Notes under the pieces: generated by a model
Seen by the model: only the letters and a program-made list of their open reading frames with translations
The model's database searches: none
Told to the model about the DNA's origin: nothing
Shown here: positions 15,684-23,878 of the stretch, piece after piece
Position numbering within the stretch: position 1 is the stretch's first letter
Layout of the letters: the number at the start of each line of letters is the position of its first letter
NCBI RefSeq assembly: GCF_011045015.1
Contig: NZ_JAAKZY010000078.1
Span: 1 to 43,301, forward strand
Direction: 5' to 3'
Length of the DNA stretch: 43,301 bases
Source of the DNA: Streptomyces scabichelini
GTDB taxonomy: Bacteria; Actinomycetota; Actinomycetes; Streptomycetales; Streptomycetaceae
Translations under genes and position numbers: made by a program

Positions 15684-17330
15684 TCAGCCCTTCGTTCCGA
15701 GGTCGGCCGCCCAGGGGTAGTACAGGGACACCATGGATGCGGGCGGGCCGGTGTACTTCTCGCCGAGCACCAGCACCGACGGCACCTGCACCAGCGGAAT
15801 CCACACGGCGGCGTCGGCGAACTTCGACTGCGCCTCGATGACGAGCTTCGCCCGCTCCTTGTCGTCGATCGTCTGCTGGGCCTTCTTGACGAGGGCGTCG
15901 TAGTCGCCGTCGGAGTAGCCGAGCCAGTTGTTGGCGCTGCCGGACATGCCGTTGTCGTAGAAGCCCACCGGGTCGGCCTTGGAGATGTACCAGTCGACCG
16001 CGATCAGGTCGAAGCCCTCCCGGGCCTTCGGATCGGCGAAGAACTCGTCGTACTGGCTCGGCGGCACCGTCTTCACGGTCACCTCGAGACCGATCTTCTG
16101 CGCCGCGCCACGCACCGCGTTGGTGATGACCGTCTGGCTCTCACCGCCGTCACTGGCCACGACGATCGGCTGTGCGGGCGCCCCGGCCTCCTCGACCAGC
16201 TTCTTCGCCTGCGCGATGTCGTCCGAGGACGGCGACGGCGTGTACGCGGTCGACTTCTCCAGGTCCGTCTGCGCCTTCTGGAACGCGGCCTTCTCATAAC
16301 CCCACGCGCCGGGACCCACGGGCGTCGCCCAGGGCTGGGCGAGGCCGCTGAAGCCGGACTTGGCGATGCCCTCACGGTCCAGGGCCAGCGACAGCGCCTT
16401 GCGCAGCCGGGCGTCCTTCAGCGCGCCGCTGTCGGTGGGGCTCAACGACCAGGCGGTGGTGGACTGCCCGTAGTAGGCGCGTACGCCCTTCTTCTCGGCC
16501 AGGACAGCGGCCGGGCCCGTGGCGGTCAGATAGGCGCCGTCCGCGGCACCGGTGGACACGGCGTTGACCAGCGCGCTGCCGGTGGCCCAGCGGAAGACGA
16601 CGTTCTTGGTCAGCGCCGGGCTGCTGTCGTCCCAGTAGTCCGCGTAGCGCTCGATGGTGATCGACGACCCGGAGTCCCAGCTCTTCAGCCGGTACGGCCC
16701 CGTGCAGGCGTCCGGCTGCCCCGGGGTGCCGTAGTCGTCGCCCTGCTTCTCCACCGTCTCGCGGTCCATGATGATCCCGGCGTCGCCCGCCAGGGCCTTC
16801 ATGAACAGGGCGCTCGGCTCCTTGAAGGTGACGGTCACCTCGGACGCGCCGGTCTTGGTGATCTTGTCGACGTCCTCGTACTCGTCCGACTCCGACATCT
16901 CCGGCCGCGCGTGCCGCTTCAGGCTCCACACCACGTCGTCGGCCGTCATGGGGGAGCCGTCGTGGAACGTGACGCCGTCGCGGAGGGTGAGGACGAGCGT
17001 CTTGTCGTCGGTGTACTCGGCCTTCGCCGCGAGCTGGGGTTCGGTGGTGAGGTCAGGCTGGAGCTGGAGCAGCCGCTCGCAGACGTTGGCCAGCACCGTG
17101 CGTCCGCTGGTGGTGCCCTGCCGGTCCAGGTCCAGGGAGCCGGGCTCCTGCTCCACCAGCCAGTTCACCGTGGCGGCCTCGCCGGATGCCTTGGCGGTGG
17201 TGTTGGTGAGCTTGAGCTCGGCGGCGTCGGCGGTCGTGCCGCCCGCCCCGGAGGAGGCCCCGGAGCACCCGGCGGTGAACAGCAGCGCTCCCGCGAGGCC
17301 GGCTGCGGTGGTACAGAGCTTGGTTCTCAT
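15684..17330 (-). CDS. ABC transporter substrate-binding lipoprotein (SBP family 5, peptide type)
   Basis: 548-residue extracytoplasmic solute receptor. There is a signal peptide with lipobox LFTAGC, so Cys22 would be lipidated. The SBP_bac_5 fold shows ERLLQLQPDLTTEPQLAAKAEY, LRDGVTFHDGSPMTADDVVWSLKR and an ALSLALDREGIAKSGF segment, all standard for DppA/OppA-type receptors. Family 5 proteins bind peptides, nickel chelates, oligosaccharides and other compounds, so a peptide ligand is not certain. It is followed directly by the permeases and lies 94 bases downstream of the C45 hydrolase, which suggests uptake of an N-acylated ligand. Confidence 0.94.
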   Translation of the reverse strand: MRTKLCTTAAGLAGALLFTAGCSGASSGAGGTTADAAELKLTNTTAKASGEAATVNWLVEQEPGSLDLDRQGTTSGRTVLANVCERLLQLQPDLTTEPQLAAKAEYTDDKTLVLTLRDGVTFHDGSPMTADDVVWSLKRHARPEMSESDEYEDVDKITKTGASEVTVTFKEPSALFMKALAGDAGIIMDRETVEKQGDDYGTPGQPDACTGPYRLKSWDSGSSITIERYADYWDDSSPALTKNVVFRWATGSALVNAVSTGAADGAYLTATGPAAVLAEKKGVRAYYGQSTTAWSLSPTDSGALKDARLRKALSLALDREGIAKSGFSGLAQPWATPVGPGAWGYEKAAFQKAQTDLEKSTAYTPSPSSDDIAQAKKLVEEAGAPAQPIVVASDGGESQTVITNAVRGAAQKIGLEVTVKTVPPSQYDEFFADPKAREGFDLIAVDWYISKADPVGFYDNGMSGSANNWLGYSDGDYDALVKKAQQTIDDKERAKLVIEAQSKFADAAVWIPLVQVPSVLVLGEKYTGPPASMVSLYYPWAADLGTKG

Positions 17331-17424
17331 AGCAGGCTCTTCCTGGTGGTTCGAGAGGTGAGGGGCATCCGCGCGGTGGGGGCGTCTGCGAGTGGGTGGC
17401 GTTCGCGTCGCGGGTGAGAGGGCG

Positions 17425-18609
17425 TCAGTTCGGCGCGTGCGGGCCGTCGTAGAGGTTCCAGGGCAGATGCTGGTACTCGTGATCGCAGGGGGTGCCGGGG
17501 GTCACGTAGTAGTCGCCGGTGGTCAGGTCCACGCAGGAGGACAGCAGCGTCATCCACCGCTTGACCTCGGGCTGGCGCGGGTCGGGGTGGGTGCACAGGC
17601 CCTCGGGGTGGCCGAGGTGGTCGGACATGGCCTGGCGGATCAGCTTGCGGGAGTCGTCCGGTGCGGTGGCCGTACGCAGCAGGCGCAGACCGGCCTCGGC
17701 ACGGGGCACGCGGATCAGTGAGTCGGAGGACGCGGGCCGGTAGGTGGCGGCGAGCTGGACGGGGACGCCGGCCTGGTAGTGGTTGCCGTGCACGAGCAGG
17801 CCGTCGGAGGGATACAGCCAGCCGTGTGCGCCCGGCGTGGTCTCCAGGTCGACGGCGAAGCCTTCGCGGCAGGTCAGCAGGGCGTTGCTCGCGATGTGGC
17901 CGCGGGTTCGGCATAGCACCTCGACCGCCTCGCTGATCGACTCGCTGTCCAGCACGCGGCGGCGGATCACGGTCTGGGGCAGCCCCACGGCGTCGTCGAA
18001 GCGGCCGCCGAGACCGTTGGCGTTGAGCGCGACGCCCGCGGAGTTGGCGCCCTGGCGGCCGATCTGCCCTGCCTCGACCTGCATGATCACGGTGGGCCGC
18101 GGGGGCTGGACGATCCGCAGCATCACGAGGGTGTCCGCGGTGCCCGCCCGCCAGTCCCAGTTCTGGCCGCAGTAGACGTGCCCGTCGCCGCTGGCCTGGT
18201 CCATGACGGCGAAGGAGGTGCAGCCGTCGCTCGTGCCCTTCTCCTCCAGTTCGGCCTCCACCGTGTCCTCTGGGGTGTCCTCCCGGCCGCGCATGCCGGC
18301 GAAGGTCTCGTCGTAGAGGATCTCGCCCCGGGCGTTCAGCGCGAGCACGTCCAGGAGTCCGACGCCGGCTCCCTCTGCGAGCCCGCTCATCTCCTCGACG
18401 AGCTCGGGGGCGTACGCGCGCACCGGCTCGAGCCAGCGCTCGGCCCGCGCGGTGACCTGCTCCCAGGTCAGCCCCGACGACTGGCCGAATGCCTCCTCGT
18501 AGTAGGCGAGCGCGGCGCCGAGTCTGCCGCGCACGGCCTCGCCGTACTGGCGTCCGCGCTCGGTCGGCGTACCGGAGATCTCGACGATCGGGATGGTGCT
18601 GGCTGTCAT
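17425..18609 (-). CDS. C45-family autoproteolytic acyltransferase/hydrolase (Ntn fold)
   Basis: 394-residue Ntn-hydrolase of the peptidase C45 group, related to acyl-CoA:6-aminopenicillanic acid acyltransferase. The expected self-cleavage site is Gly129-Cys130 in SDGCTSFAV, which would free Cys130 as the N-terminal nucleophile. GQNWDWRAG, VEAGQIGRQGANSAGVALNANGL and LVHGNHY are typical family segments. Such enzymes remove or transfer acyl groups on amides. The start is ATG at 18609 with AGGAGAGG close upstream. It has no signal peptide and so should act in the cytoplasm on imported material. It is first in the transporter operon and divergent from the RpiR regulator. Confidence 0.9.
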   Translation of the reverse strand: MTASTIPIVEISGTPTERGRQYGEAVRGRLGAALAYYEEAFGQSSGLTWEQVTARAERWLEPVRAYAPELVEEMSGLAEGAGVGLLDVLALNARGEILYDETFAGMRGREDTPEDTVEAELEEKGTSDGCTSFAVMDQASGDGHVYCGQNWDWRAGTADTLVMLRIVQPPRPTVIMQVEAGQIGRQGANSAGVALNANGLGGRFDDAVGLPQTVIRRRVLDSESISEAVEVLCRTRGHIASNALLTCREGFAVDLETTPGAHGWLYPSDGLLVHGNHYQAGVPVQLAATYRPASSDSLIRVPRAEAGLRLLRTATAPDDSRKLIRQAMSDHLGHPEGLCTHPDPRQPEVKRWMTLLSSCVDLTTGDYYVTPGTPCDHEYQHLPWNLYDGPHAPN

Positions 18610-18687
18610 GCCTCTCCTGTGTTCTGAGATCCATGTGATCCGCGACCGGGGCCCGCGACGATCTGTCATGCCGCATTCGGGACAGGC

Positions 18688-18785
18688 CTGTAATGTGCGT
18701 TTCAGGATCCGGTACTTCTGGAATGATGGCTCCAGGTTAGTAATGGCTACTACAGGGAAGTCAATAGCTGTAATGAGCGAAACAG
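18688..18785. promoter_or_regulatory. Divergent control region with repeated 18-base motif and inverted repeat
   Basis: Two near-identical 18-base words, CTGTAATGTGCGTTTCAG (18688-18705) and CTGTAATGAGCGAAACAG (18768-18785), lie exactly 80 bases apart. The first is inside the divergent gap and the second spans the RpiR start. Between them is a perfect inverted repeat TAGTA-atggc-TACTA (18738-18752). The region is AT-richer than the surroundings. These are good candidates for RpiR operators controlling both directions; binding is inferred. Confidence 0.5.
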
Positions 18786-19675
18786 AAGACGTAACCGGGG
18801 CGACACGACTGCACGCCACCATTCGTGACCTGTGGGGGGAGTTGTCCGCTTCCGAGCGCGTGGTGGCCCAGTACCTGGCGAGCACCCCGCCGGAGCACCT
18901 GCTCTTCGCCAGCGCGCAGGAACTGGGCACGGCGAGCGGCACCAGCAACGCCACGGTCGTACGCGCCCTGCAGCGCCTCGGCTACGCCGGACTGCCCGCG
19001 CTCAAGCGGGAGCTCGCCGCCGACTTCACCACCGCGACCGCCCCCGAGGAGCGGCTCAAGCAGCGCATCGCCCATGTCGGCCATGACCTGGAGCAGATCA
19101 AGAACCGGGTCTTCGACGAGGCCGCGGAACGTCTCGAACAGTGCCGCCGCCTGCTGGAGACCGATGTACTCAAGCAGGCGGTCCAGACCCTGGCCGACGC
19201 CCGCGAAGTGATCGCGTACGGCGTCGGTGCCTCCGAACTCGCCGCCCGGCACCTGGTGCTGAAGCTGCGCCGGGCCGGCCGCCGGGCCCGCTTCGTCGGC
19301 GCCACCGGGTTCACCATGGCCGACGAGCTGCTGGATCTCGGCCGCGGCGACGCGGTGGTGATCCTCCAGCCCGGCAGGATGCTGCGGGAGTTCACCGTCC
19401 TCACCGAGCGGGCGCGAGCGGTCGGCGCGAGCGTCCTGCTGGTCACCGACGAACCCACCAGCCCCCTCGCCAGGCGCGCCGACGTGGTGATCAGCGCCCC
19501 GCACACCCCCACCGGCATCACGGCCGAGTCCCTGGCGGGCACCGTCGTGATGGACACCCTCGTACTGGCCCTCGCCTCACTGGACGAGCACCGGGCCGTC
19601 GAGACCTCCCACCAACTCACCGTGCTGCGCGGGCAGTTGCTCGATCCGGTCGAGCCGCGGCCGCGCAAGAGCTGA
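18773..19675 (+). CDS. MurR/RpiR family transcriptional regulator
   Basis: 300-residue regulator with an N-terminal RpiR helix-turn-helix (LSASERVVAQYLASTPPEHLLFASAQELG, then TASGTSNATVVRALQRLGYAGL) and a C-terminal SIS domain (VIAYGVGASELAARHLVLKLRRAGR ... GDAVVILQPGRM). SIS domains bind phosphorylated sugars or amino sugars, so the effector may be of that kind. An ATG at 18743 is also in frame but lies within an inverted repeat, so 18773 is preferred. It is divergent from the C45/transporter operon and 58 bases upstream of the deacetylase pair, which makes it the likely regulator of the whole locus. Confidence 0.92.
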   Translation: MSETEDVTGATRLHATIRDLWGELSASERVVAQYLASTPPEHLLFASAQELGTASGTSNATVVRALQRLGYAGLPALKRELAADFTTATAPEERLKQRIAHVGHDLEQIKNRVFDEAAERLEQCRRLLETDVLKQAVQTLADAREVIAYGVGASELAARHLVLKLRRAGRRARFVGATGFTMADELLDLGRGDAVVILQPGRMLREFTVLTERARAVGASVLLVTDEPTSPLARRADVVISAPHTPTGITAESLAGTVVMDTLVLALASLDEHRAVETSHQLTVLRGQLLDPVEPRPRKS

Positions 19676-19733
19676 CCGGCACCGCTCACGCATCACGCTT
19701 CACGACTCACGACCCACGCGATCGGAACCGCCC

Positions 19734-20597
19734 ATGCACCAAGCACCACCGCCCGTCTGGCCGGGCGGGGCACGCTGTGCCGTCATGCTCAGCTTCGACG
19801 TGGACGGCCCCACCCTGTGGCTCGACCGCTCCACCGGTCGGTGGGACGACGCGCGGGGTTTCTCCATCGGCGCGTACGGCCCCTGGAGAGGCACCCCGCG
19901 TCTCCTGGACCTGCTGGAGGACCGCGGCCTGCCCGCCACCTTCTTCGTCCCGGGCAAGATCGTCGAACAGTGGCCCGCCCTGGTGAAGGACATCGCCGCG
20001 TCCGGGTATGAGATCGGCCATCACGGCTGGATGCACGAGACGTTCTTCGACCACCCCCGCGCAGCGCAGCGCGACATCATCGAGCGCAGCCAGGACCTGC
20101 TGGAACGCACCGCCGGAGTACGCGCGGCGGGGTTCCGCAGCCCGAGCGGCGACATCGCCGCCGACACCCCGTCCCTCCTGGCGGAGCTGGGCTTCTCCTA
20201 CTCCAGCTCCATGCGCGGCGACGACCGGCCCTACCGCTGGCAGGCCGAAGGCCGCGCCCTGGACCTGATCGAGATCCCGGCGCACTGGGAGCTGGACGAC
20301 TACCAGCAGTTCGTCTACAACGAGTCCCCGCCGGAGCCGCACGGCCTGGACCGGATCGCGTCCACCCTCACCACCTTCGACAACTGGCGCCGCGAGTTCG
20401 ACGGTTACCACCGGTGGGGCCTGTGCTACGTGCTGATGCTGCACCCCCAGGTCATCGGCAAACCCCAGCGGATGCGCGCCCTGGAGCGCCTGCTGGACCA
20501 CATGAAACGACCTGGTGACGTCTGGTTCGCCACGGGTGCCGAGATCGCCGACTGGTGGCGGTCGCACGGCGAGACCGCGTCGCGGAGGGCGGCATGA
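19734..20597 (+). CDS. Polysaccharide deacetylase family protein, NodB/CE4 type, metal site intact
   Basis: 287-residue NodB-homology protein. Motif 1 is FDVDGPT (Asp22, Asp24), motif 2 is GHHGWMHE (His96/His97 and His101, the metal-binding pair) and motif 3 is RSPSGD (residues 135-140). The Asp-His-His metal site therefore looks complete. The DVDG form and lack of a signal peptide recall the cytoplasmic PuuE-like branch, whose members deacylate or hydrolyse small amides rather than polymers. It lies downstream of RpiR and overlaps the next gene by ATGA. It probably acts on the compound brought in by the divergent transporter. Substrate unproven. Confidence 0.9.
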   Translation: MHQAPPPVWPGGARCAVMLSFDVDGPTLWLDRSTGRWDDARGFSIGAYGPWRGTPRLLDLLEDRGLPATFFVPGKIVEQWPALVKDIAASGYEIGHHGWMHETFFDHPRAAQRDIIERSQDLLERTAGVRAAGFRSPSGDIAADTPSLLAELGFSYSSSMRGDDRPYRWQAEGRALDLIEIPAHWELDDYQQFVYNESPPEPHGLDRIASTLTTFDNWRREFDGYHRWGLCYVLMLHPQVIGKPQRMRALERLLDHMKRPGDVWFATGAEIADWWRSHGETASRRAA

Positions 20598-21589
20598 GTC
20601 GTACGACTACGGACCCGACGGGCCCGAGAGACCCGGCGGACCGGACGGACCCTACCGACCCGACAGACACGGCGACACTCGGCACCGGCGTCCGGCGGCG
20701 CAGGCAGCCCCGCCCCCGGTGGCCGGGCGGGGCCCGGTGCGCGGTGGTGCTCACCTTCAACCTGGACGCCGAACTGTTCTGGCTCCGACTGCATCCGTCC
20801 GCCGCGCACCGGCCCAAGACGCTCTCGCTGGGGACGTACGGGATGTCCCGGGGCGTCCCGCGGCTACTGGACCTGCTGGATGAGCACGGGCTGCCGGCCA
20901 CCTGGTTCGTTCCCGAGCACACGGCGCTGCACCATCCCGACGCGGTCCGTCAAGTGGCCGCCGCCGGGCACGAGATCGCCGCCGCGGCGCTTCCGGTTGT
21001 GGGAAGGGCACCCAGCGGGGACGTACGGGACACCTGGTCGCGAACCGCCGACCTGCTGGAGGCGGTATCGGGCGCCCGGCCGACCGGGCTGCGCGCCGCA
21101 CCGGGACCCATGGGCGACGGGCACGCCGCGCTTCTCGACGAGCTGGGCTTCGGCTGGTCCTCGTCCACGCACGGCGACGACCGCCCTCACCTGCTGTGGT
21201 CCGCCGGGCGGCCGACACCCGTCGTGGAGGTGCCATGGCAGTGGGAGTACGCCGATCACCCCTACTTCCTCTACAACGGCGCCCCGGTGGCCTTCCCTCC
21301 CGCCGAGTCCCGTATCGCCGCCTACCAGGACGTCCTCGAGGACTGGAAGGACTCCTTCGACGCCTACCGGGACCACGGCCTGTGCTGGGTCCTGGCCCTC
21401 GACCCGCAGTCCATCGGCAAGCCGGGCCGGGCACTGATGCTCGAGGAACTGCTGGACCACGTCCGCGGACATGAAGACGTCTGGTTCGCCACCGGACAGG
21501 AAGTGGCCGGGCACTGGCGGCAGACAGCCGATGCGGGGACGGAACCGGAGGGCCACCCGGAGAGGGCGAGAGCCGCCTGGAATTCCTGA
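20594..21589 (+). CDS. NodB-fold paralogue with lost metal ligands (probable pseudoenzyme)
   Basis: 331-residue tandem paralogue of the preceding deacetylase. They share WPGGARCAV, LLDLL-HGLPAT-FVP, SSS-GDDRP, IGKP-R and VWFATG. The catalytic positions differ: motif 1 is FNLDAE instead of FDVDGP; the His-bearing GHHGWMHE is replaced by AAAALPV (residues about 129-135); and RSPSGD becomes RAAPGP. All three expected metal ligands are thus changed or doubtful. The reading frame is intact and translationally coupled (ATGA), so it is probably a maintained protein, perhaps a partner subunit or sensor. The N-terminus has a 40-residue disordered, TDP-repeat extension absent from the paralogue. Confidence 0.88.
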   Translation: MSRTTTDPTGPRDPADRTDPTDPTDTATLGTGVRRRRQPRPRWPGGARCAVVLTFNLDAELFWLRLHPSAAHRPKTLSLGTYGMSRGVPRLLDLLDEHGLPATWFVPEHTALHHPDAVRQVAAAGHEIAAAALPVVGRAPSGDVRDTWSRTADLLEAVSGARPTGLRAAPGPMGDGHAALLDELGFGWSSSTHGDDRPHLLWSAGRPTPVVEVPWQWEYADHPYFLYNGAPVAFPPAESRIAAYQDVLEDWKDSFDAYRDHGLCWVLALDPQSIGKPGRALMLEELLDHVRGHEDVWFATGQEVAGHWRQTADAGTEPEGHPERARAAWNS

Positions 21590-21655
21590 AATCGGCGGCG
21601 AGCGGCGGGCGACGGGCGGCCGGGGCCGGAGGCCGGAGAGCCGACAGAAATGGCG

Positions 21656-22336
21656 TCACGGCATCAGGCGTCGTTCCTTGGCGACCGCCACCGCCCCGGC
21701 CCGCGTTTCCACCCCCAGCTTGCCGTAGATCCGGCCCAGGTGGGTCTTGACCGTGGCCTCGCTGATGAACAGGGCGCGGGCGATCTCCCGGTTGCCCAGG
21801 CCGCGTGCCAGTTGCTGGAGGATGTCGTGCTCGCGGTCGGACAGGGTGGGGCGCGGAGTGCGCATGTGGGCCAGTACGCGGTCGGCCACCGGGGCCGACA
21901 GTGCGGTGCGGCCGGAGGCCGCGTTGCGGATCGCCGCGAACAGTTCCTCGGGGCGTTCGGCCTTGAGTAGATAGCCGATGGCGCCCGCTTCGATGGCGCG
22001 GGTGATGTCGGCGTCGGTGTCGAACATGGTGAGCACCAGCACGCGCGGGACCGGCGTGCCGGGATCCTCCCCGCCTTCTGAAGTCACCCCGCCCCCTGAA
22101 GTCAGGTGCCGAGTGGCCGTCACGCCGTCCATGCCGCCGCCGAGTTGGAGGTCCATCAGCACGACGTCGGGCCGGACACGGGCGGCCACGGCGAGGGCCT
22201 CCTCGCCGCTGCCCGCCTCACCGACCACCTCGACGCCATGGGTACTGGACAGCAGCGCGCGCAACCCGGCGCGTACCACGGCGTGGTCGTCGCACAGCAG
22301 CAGCCGGATCGGCGGGGAGGACTCTGACGGGCTCAC
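21656..22336 (-). CDS. Two-component response regulator, NarL/LuxR type
   Basis: 226-residue response regulator. The receiver domain has the acidic pocket CDDH (residues 15-18), the phospho-acceptor Asp62 in VVLMDLQLGG and the conserved LLKAE lysine. The C-terminal LuxR helix-turn-helix reads LSDREHDILQQLARGLGNREIA, then LFISEATVKTHLGRIYGKLGV. A glycine-rich insert (TSGGGVTSEGGEDPGTP) sits in the receiver, longer than usual. Its ATG overlaps the stop of the kinase gene, so the pair is co-translated. Targets are unknown. It is convergent with the deacetylase pair and probably unrelated to it. Confidence 0.93.
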   Translation of the reverse strand: MSPSESSPPIRLLLCDDHAVVRAGLRALLSSTHGVEVVGEAGSGEEALAVAARVRPDVVLMDLQLGGGMDGVTATRHLTSGGGVTSEGGEDPGTPVPRVLVLTMFDTDADITRAIEAGAIGYLLKAERPEELFAAIRNAASGRTALSAPVADRVLAHMRTPRPTLSDREHDILQQLARGLGNREIARALFISEATVKTHLGRIYGKLGVETRAGAVAVAKERRLMP

Positions 22337-23670
22337 GGGGCGGTTCCTCCGGTGGTGTTGAGGGCGAGGGGCGCCTGGGGAAGGGGCGTAAGGGGAAGGG
22401 CCGCCGATACGACGGTGCCCTCGCCGGGCGTGGATTCCACGGTGAGCGTGCCGCCCGACTGCCGTGCCCGGATACGCATGGCCGGCAGCCCGTGCCCGCG
22501 CGCCCGGCCCGCGTCGGAGGGCGCCGTCACCTCCGAGGGCGAGGGGCCTTCCACGTCGAAGCCGCGGCCGTTGTCGGCGATGTCCAGCGAGATCTGGTCG
22601 TCCAGCCAGGTCAGGGTGAGCGCGGCCCGTGTCGCCGCGGCGTGTTCACGCACATTGGCCAGTGCTCCCTGCGCGATGCGCAGCAGCGCCGCCTCGATCC
22701 TCTCCGGCAGCGGACCCGGTGTGCCGTCCAGCCGGAAGGCCACCGTCAGGCCCGGCCCGCTCTCGCGGTCGGCGAGCGCGCGGAGCGCCTCTGCCAGGGT
22801 GCGCTCGGCGAGGTCGGCCGGGGCCAGGTCATGGACGAACCTGCGGGCCTCGGCGAGGCTGTGGGACGTGATCTCGGCCGCGTCCCGGATGTGTCCGTGG
22901 GCCGCGTCCGGATCCGTCTGCCAGAGGCGGTCGGCGGTCTGCAGCAGCATCTGCTGGGAGGACAGGCTCTGCGCGAGGGTGTCGTGGATCTCCGCGGACA
23001 GCCGCTGCCGCTCCGCCAGGACGCCCGCCCGCCGCTCGGTGTCGGCCAGGTCACGGCGGGTGCGGACGAGGTCGTCGATCAGGACGCGTTGCCGGGCCGC
23101 CTGGCGCTGGAGATGCACCAGGACTGCGGTGGCGACCGCGGCGATGGCCGGCGGGGCGACCACGACATTGGGATTCAGCGCGCCCTGTGACGCGCGTATC
23201 TCGGAGGCGATGACGAGCGCGGTGAGCCCGGCCGCCACCGGCACCGCGATCCGCGGGGGCAGTGCGTGCAGGCCGGCGAACAGCAGGGGCATGGCACACC
23301 ACGTGGCGCTCGGAGCGAGCGCGAGCAGGACGATCCACACGGCCGACACCGCACCCAGCCAGACCAGGTGCCGTGTGCTGGGCCGGGCGCCGGGGCGCGG
23401 TGCGGGGGCCAGCACCAGGCCGAGGACGTAGAGCAGCCAGAAGACGACGAACAGCGCGACGACCCACGCGGCATACGGGTGGTCCTGATCACGGGTCAGG
23501 AAGCGGGTGAGCGAGGAGCCCAGCAGAAGGAAGAACGCGGCGTGCATGACCGCCGTCAGCCAACGTCCGTCCGGATCGGCTCGCCCGTCGAGATCGGTCT
23601 GCCCGTACGCATCGGCCCGCTCGCCGTGGCCCAGGGAGGGGCTCCCGGTCGTCGCCGTCACAGGACGCAC
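22333..23670 (-). CDS. Sensor histidine kinase, HisKA_3 type
   Basis: 445-residue membrane kinase of the NarX/DesK-like class. After an acidic N-terminus come about five or six transmembrane helices (residues about 38-185), a short linker, then the dimerisation/phospho-acceptor helix LSAEIHDTLAQSLSSQQ with His229. The HATPase domain has IAQGALANVREHA (N box), DIADNGRGFD (G1) and GHGLPAMRIRARQSGGTL (G2). The sensor is entirely membrane-embedded, with no large external domain. The start is GTG at 23670 with GAGG upstream. It is first in the two-gene unit with the response regulator. Confidence 0.92.
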   Translation of the reverse strand: MRPVTATTGSPSLGHGERADAYGQTDLDGRADPDGRWLTAVMHAAFFLLLGSSLTRFLTRDQDHPYAAWVVALFVVFWLLYVLGLVLAPAPRPGARPSTRHLVWLGAVSAVWIVLLALAPSATWCAMPLLFAGLHALPPRIAVPVAAGLTALVIASEIRASQGALNPNVVVAPPAIAAVATAVLVHLQRQAARQRVLIDDLVRTRRDLADTERRAGVLAERQRLSAEIHDTLAQSLSSQQMLLQTADRLWQTDPDAAHGHIRDAAEITSHSLAEARRFVHDLAPADLAERTLAEALRALADRESGPGLTVAFRLDGTPGPLPERIEAALLRIAQGALANVREHAAATRAALTLTWLDDQISLDIADNGRGFDVEGPSPSEVTAPSDAGRARGHGLPAMRIRARQSGGTLTVESTPGEGTVVSAALPLTPLPQAPLALNTTGGTAP

Positions 23671-23878
23671 CAGTCCTCACGTGCTGGGCGCGCATACCGT
23701 GTCCGCCGCATTGCCGCAACCTCCGTTCGGTTGACACCGGCGTCACCCTAACTGTCCCTCCACCGAAGCCGGTTGACCGCGTCCGGCTGCCCCTCGCGCG
23801 CCGAAGCTGGGATCAGGACCCGCGAGACGAGACGGTACGACCGCCGCGTCCGCACCCGACGAGAGGAAGCCAACCCGC

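Noticed and set aside
15612..17417. 601-codon plus-strand open frame opposite the binding lipoprotein
   Set aside because: Antisense shadow; the minus strand has a lipobox and family motifs.
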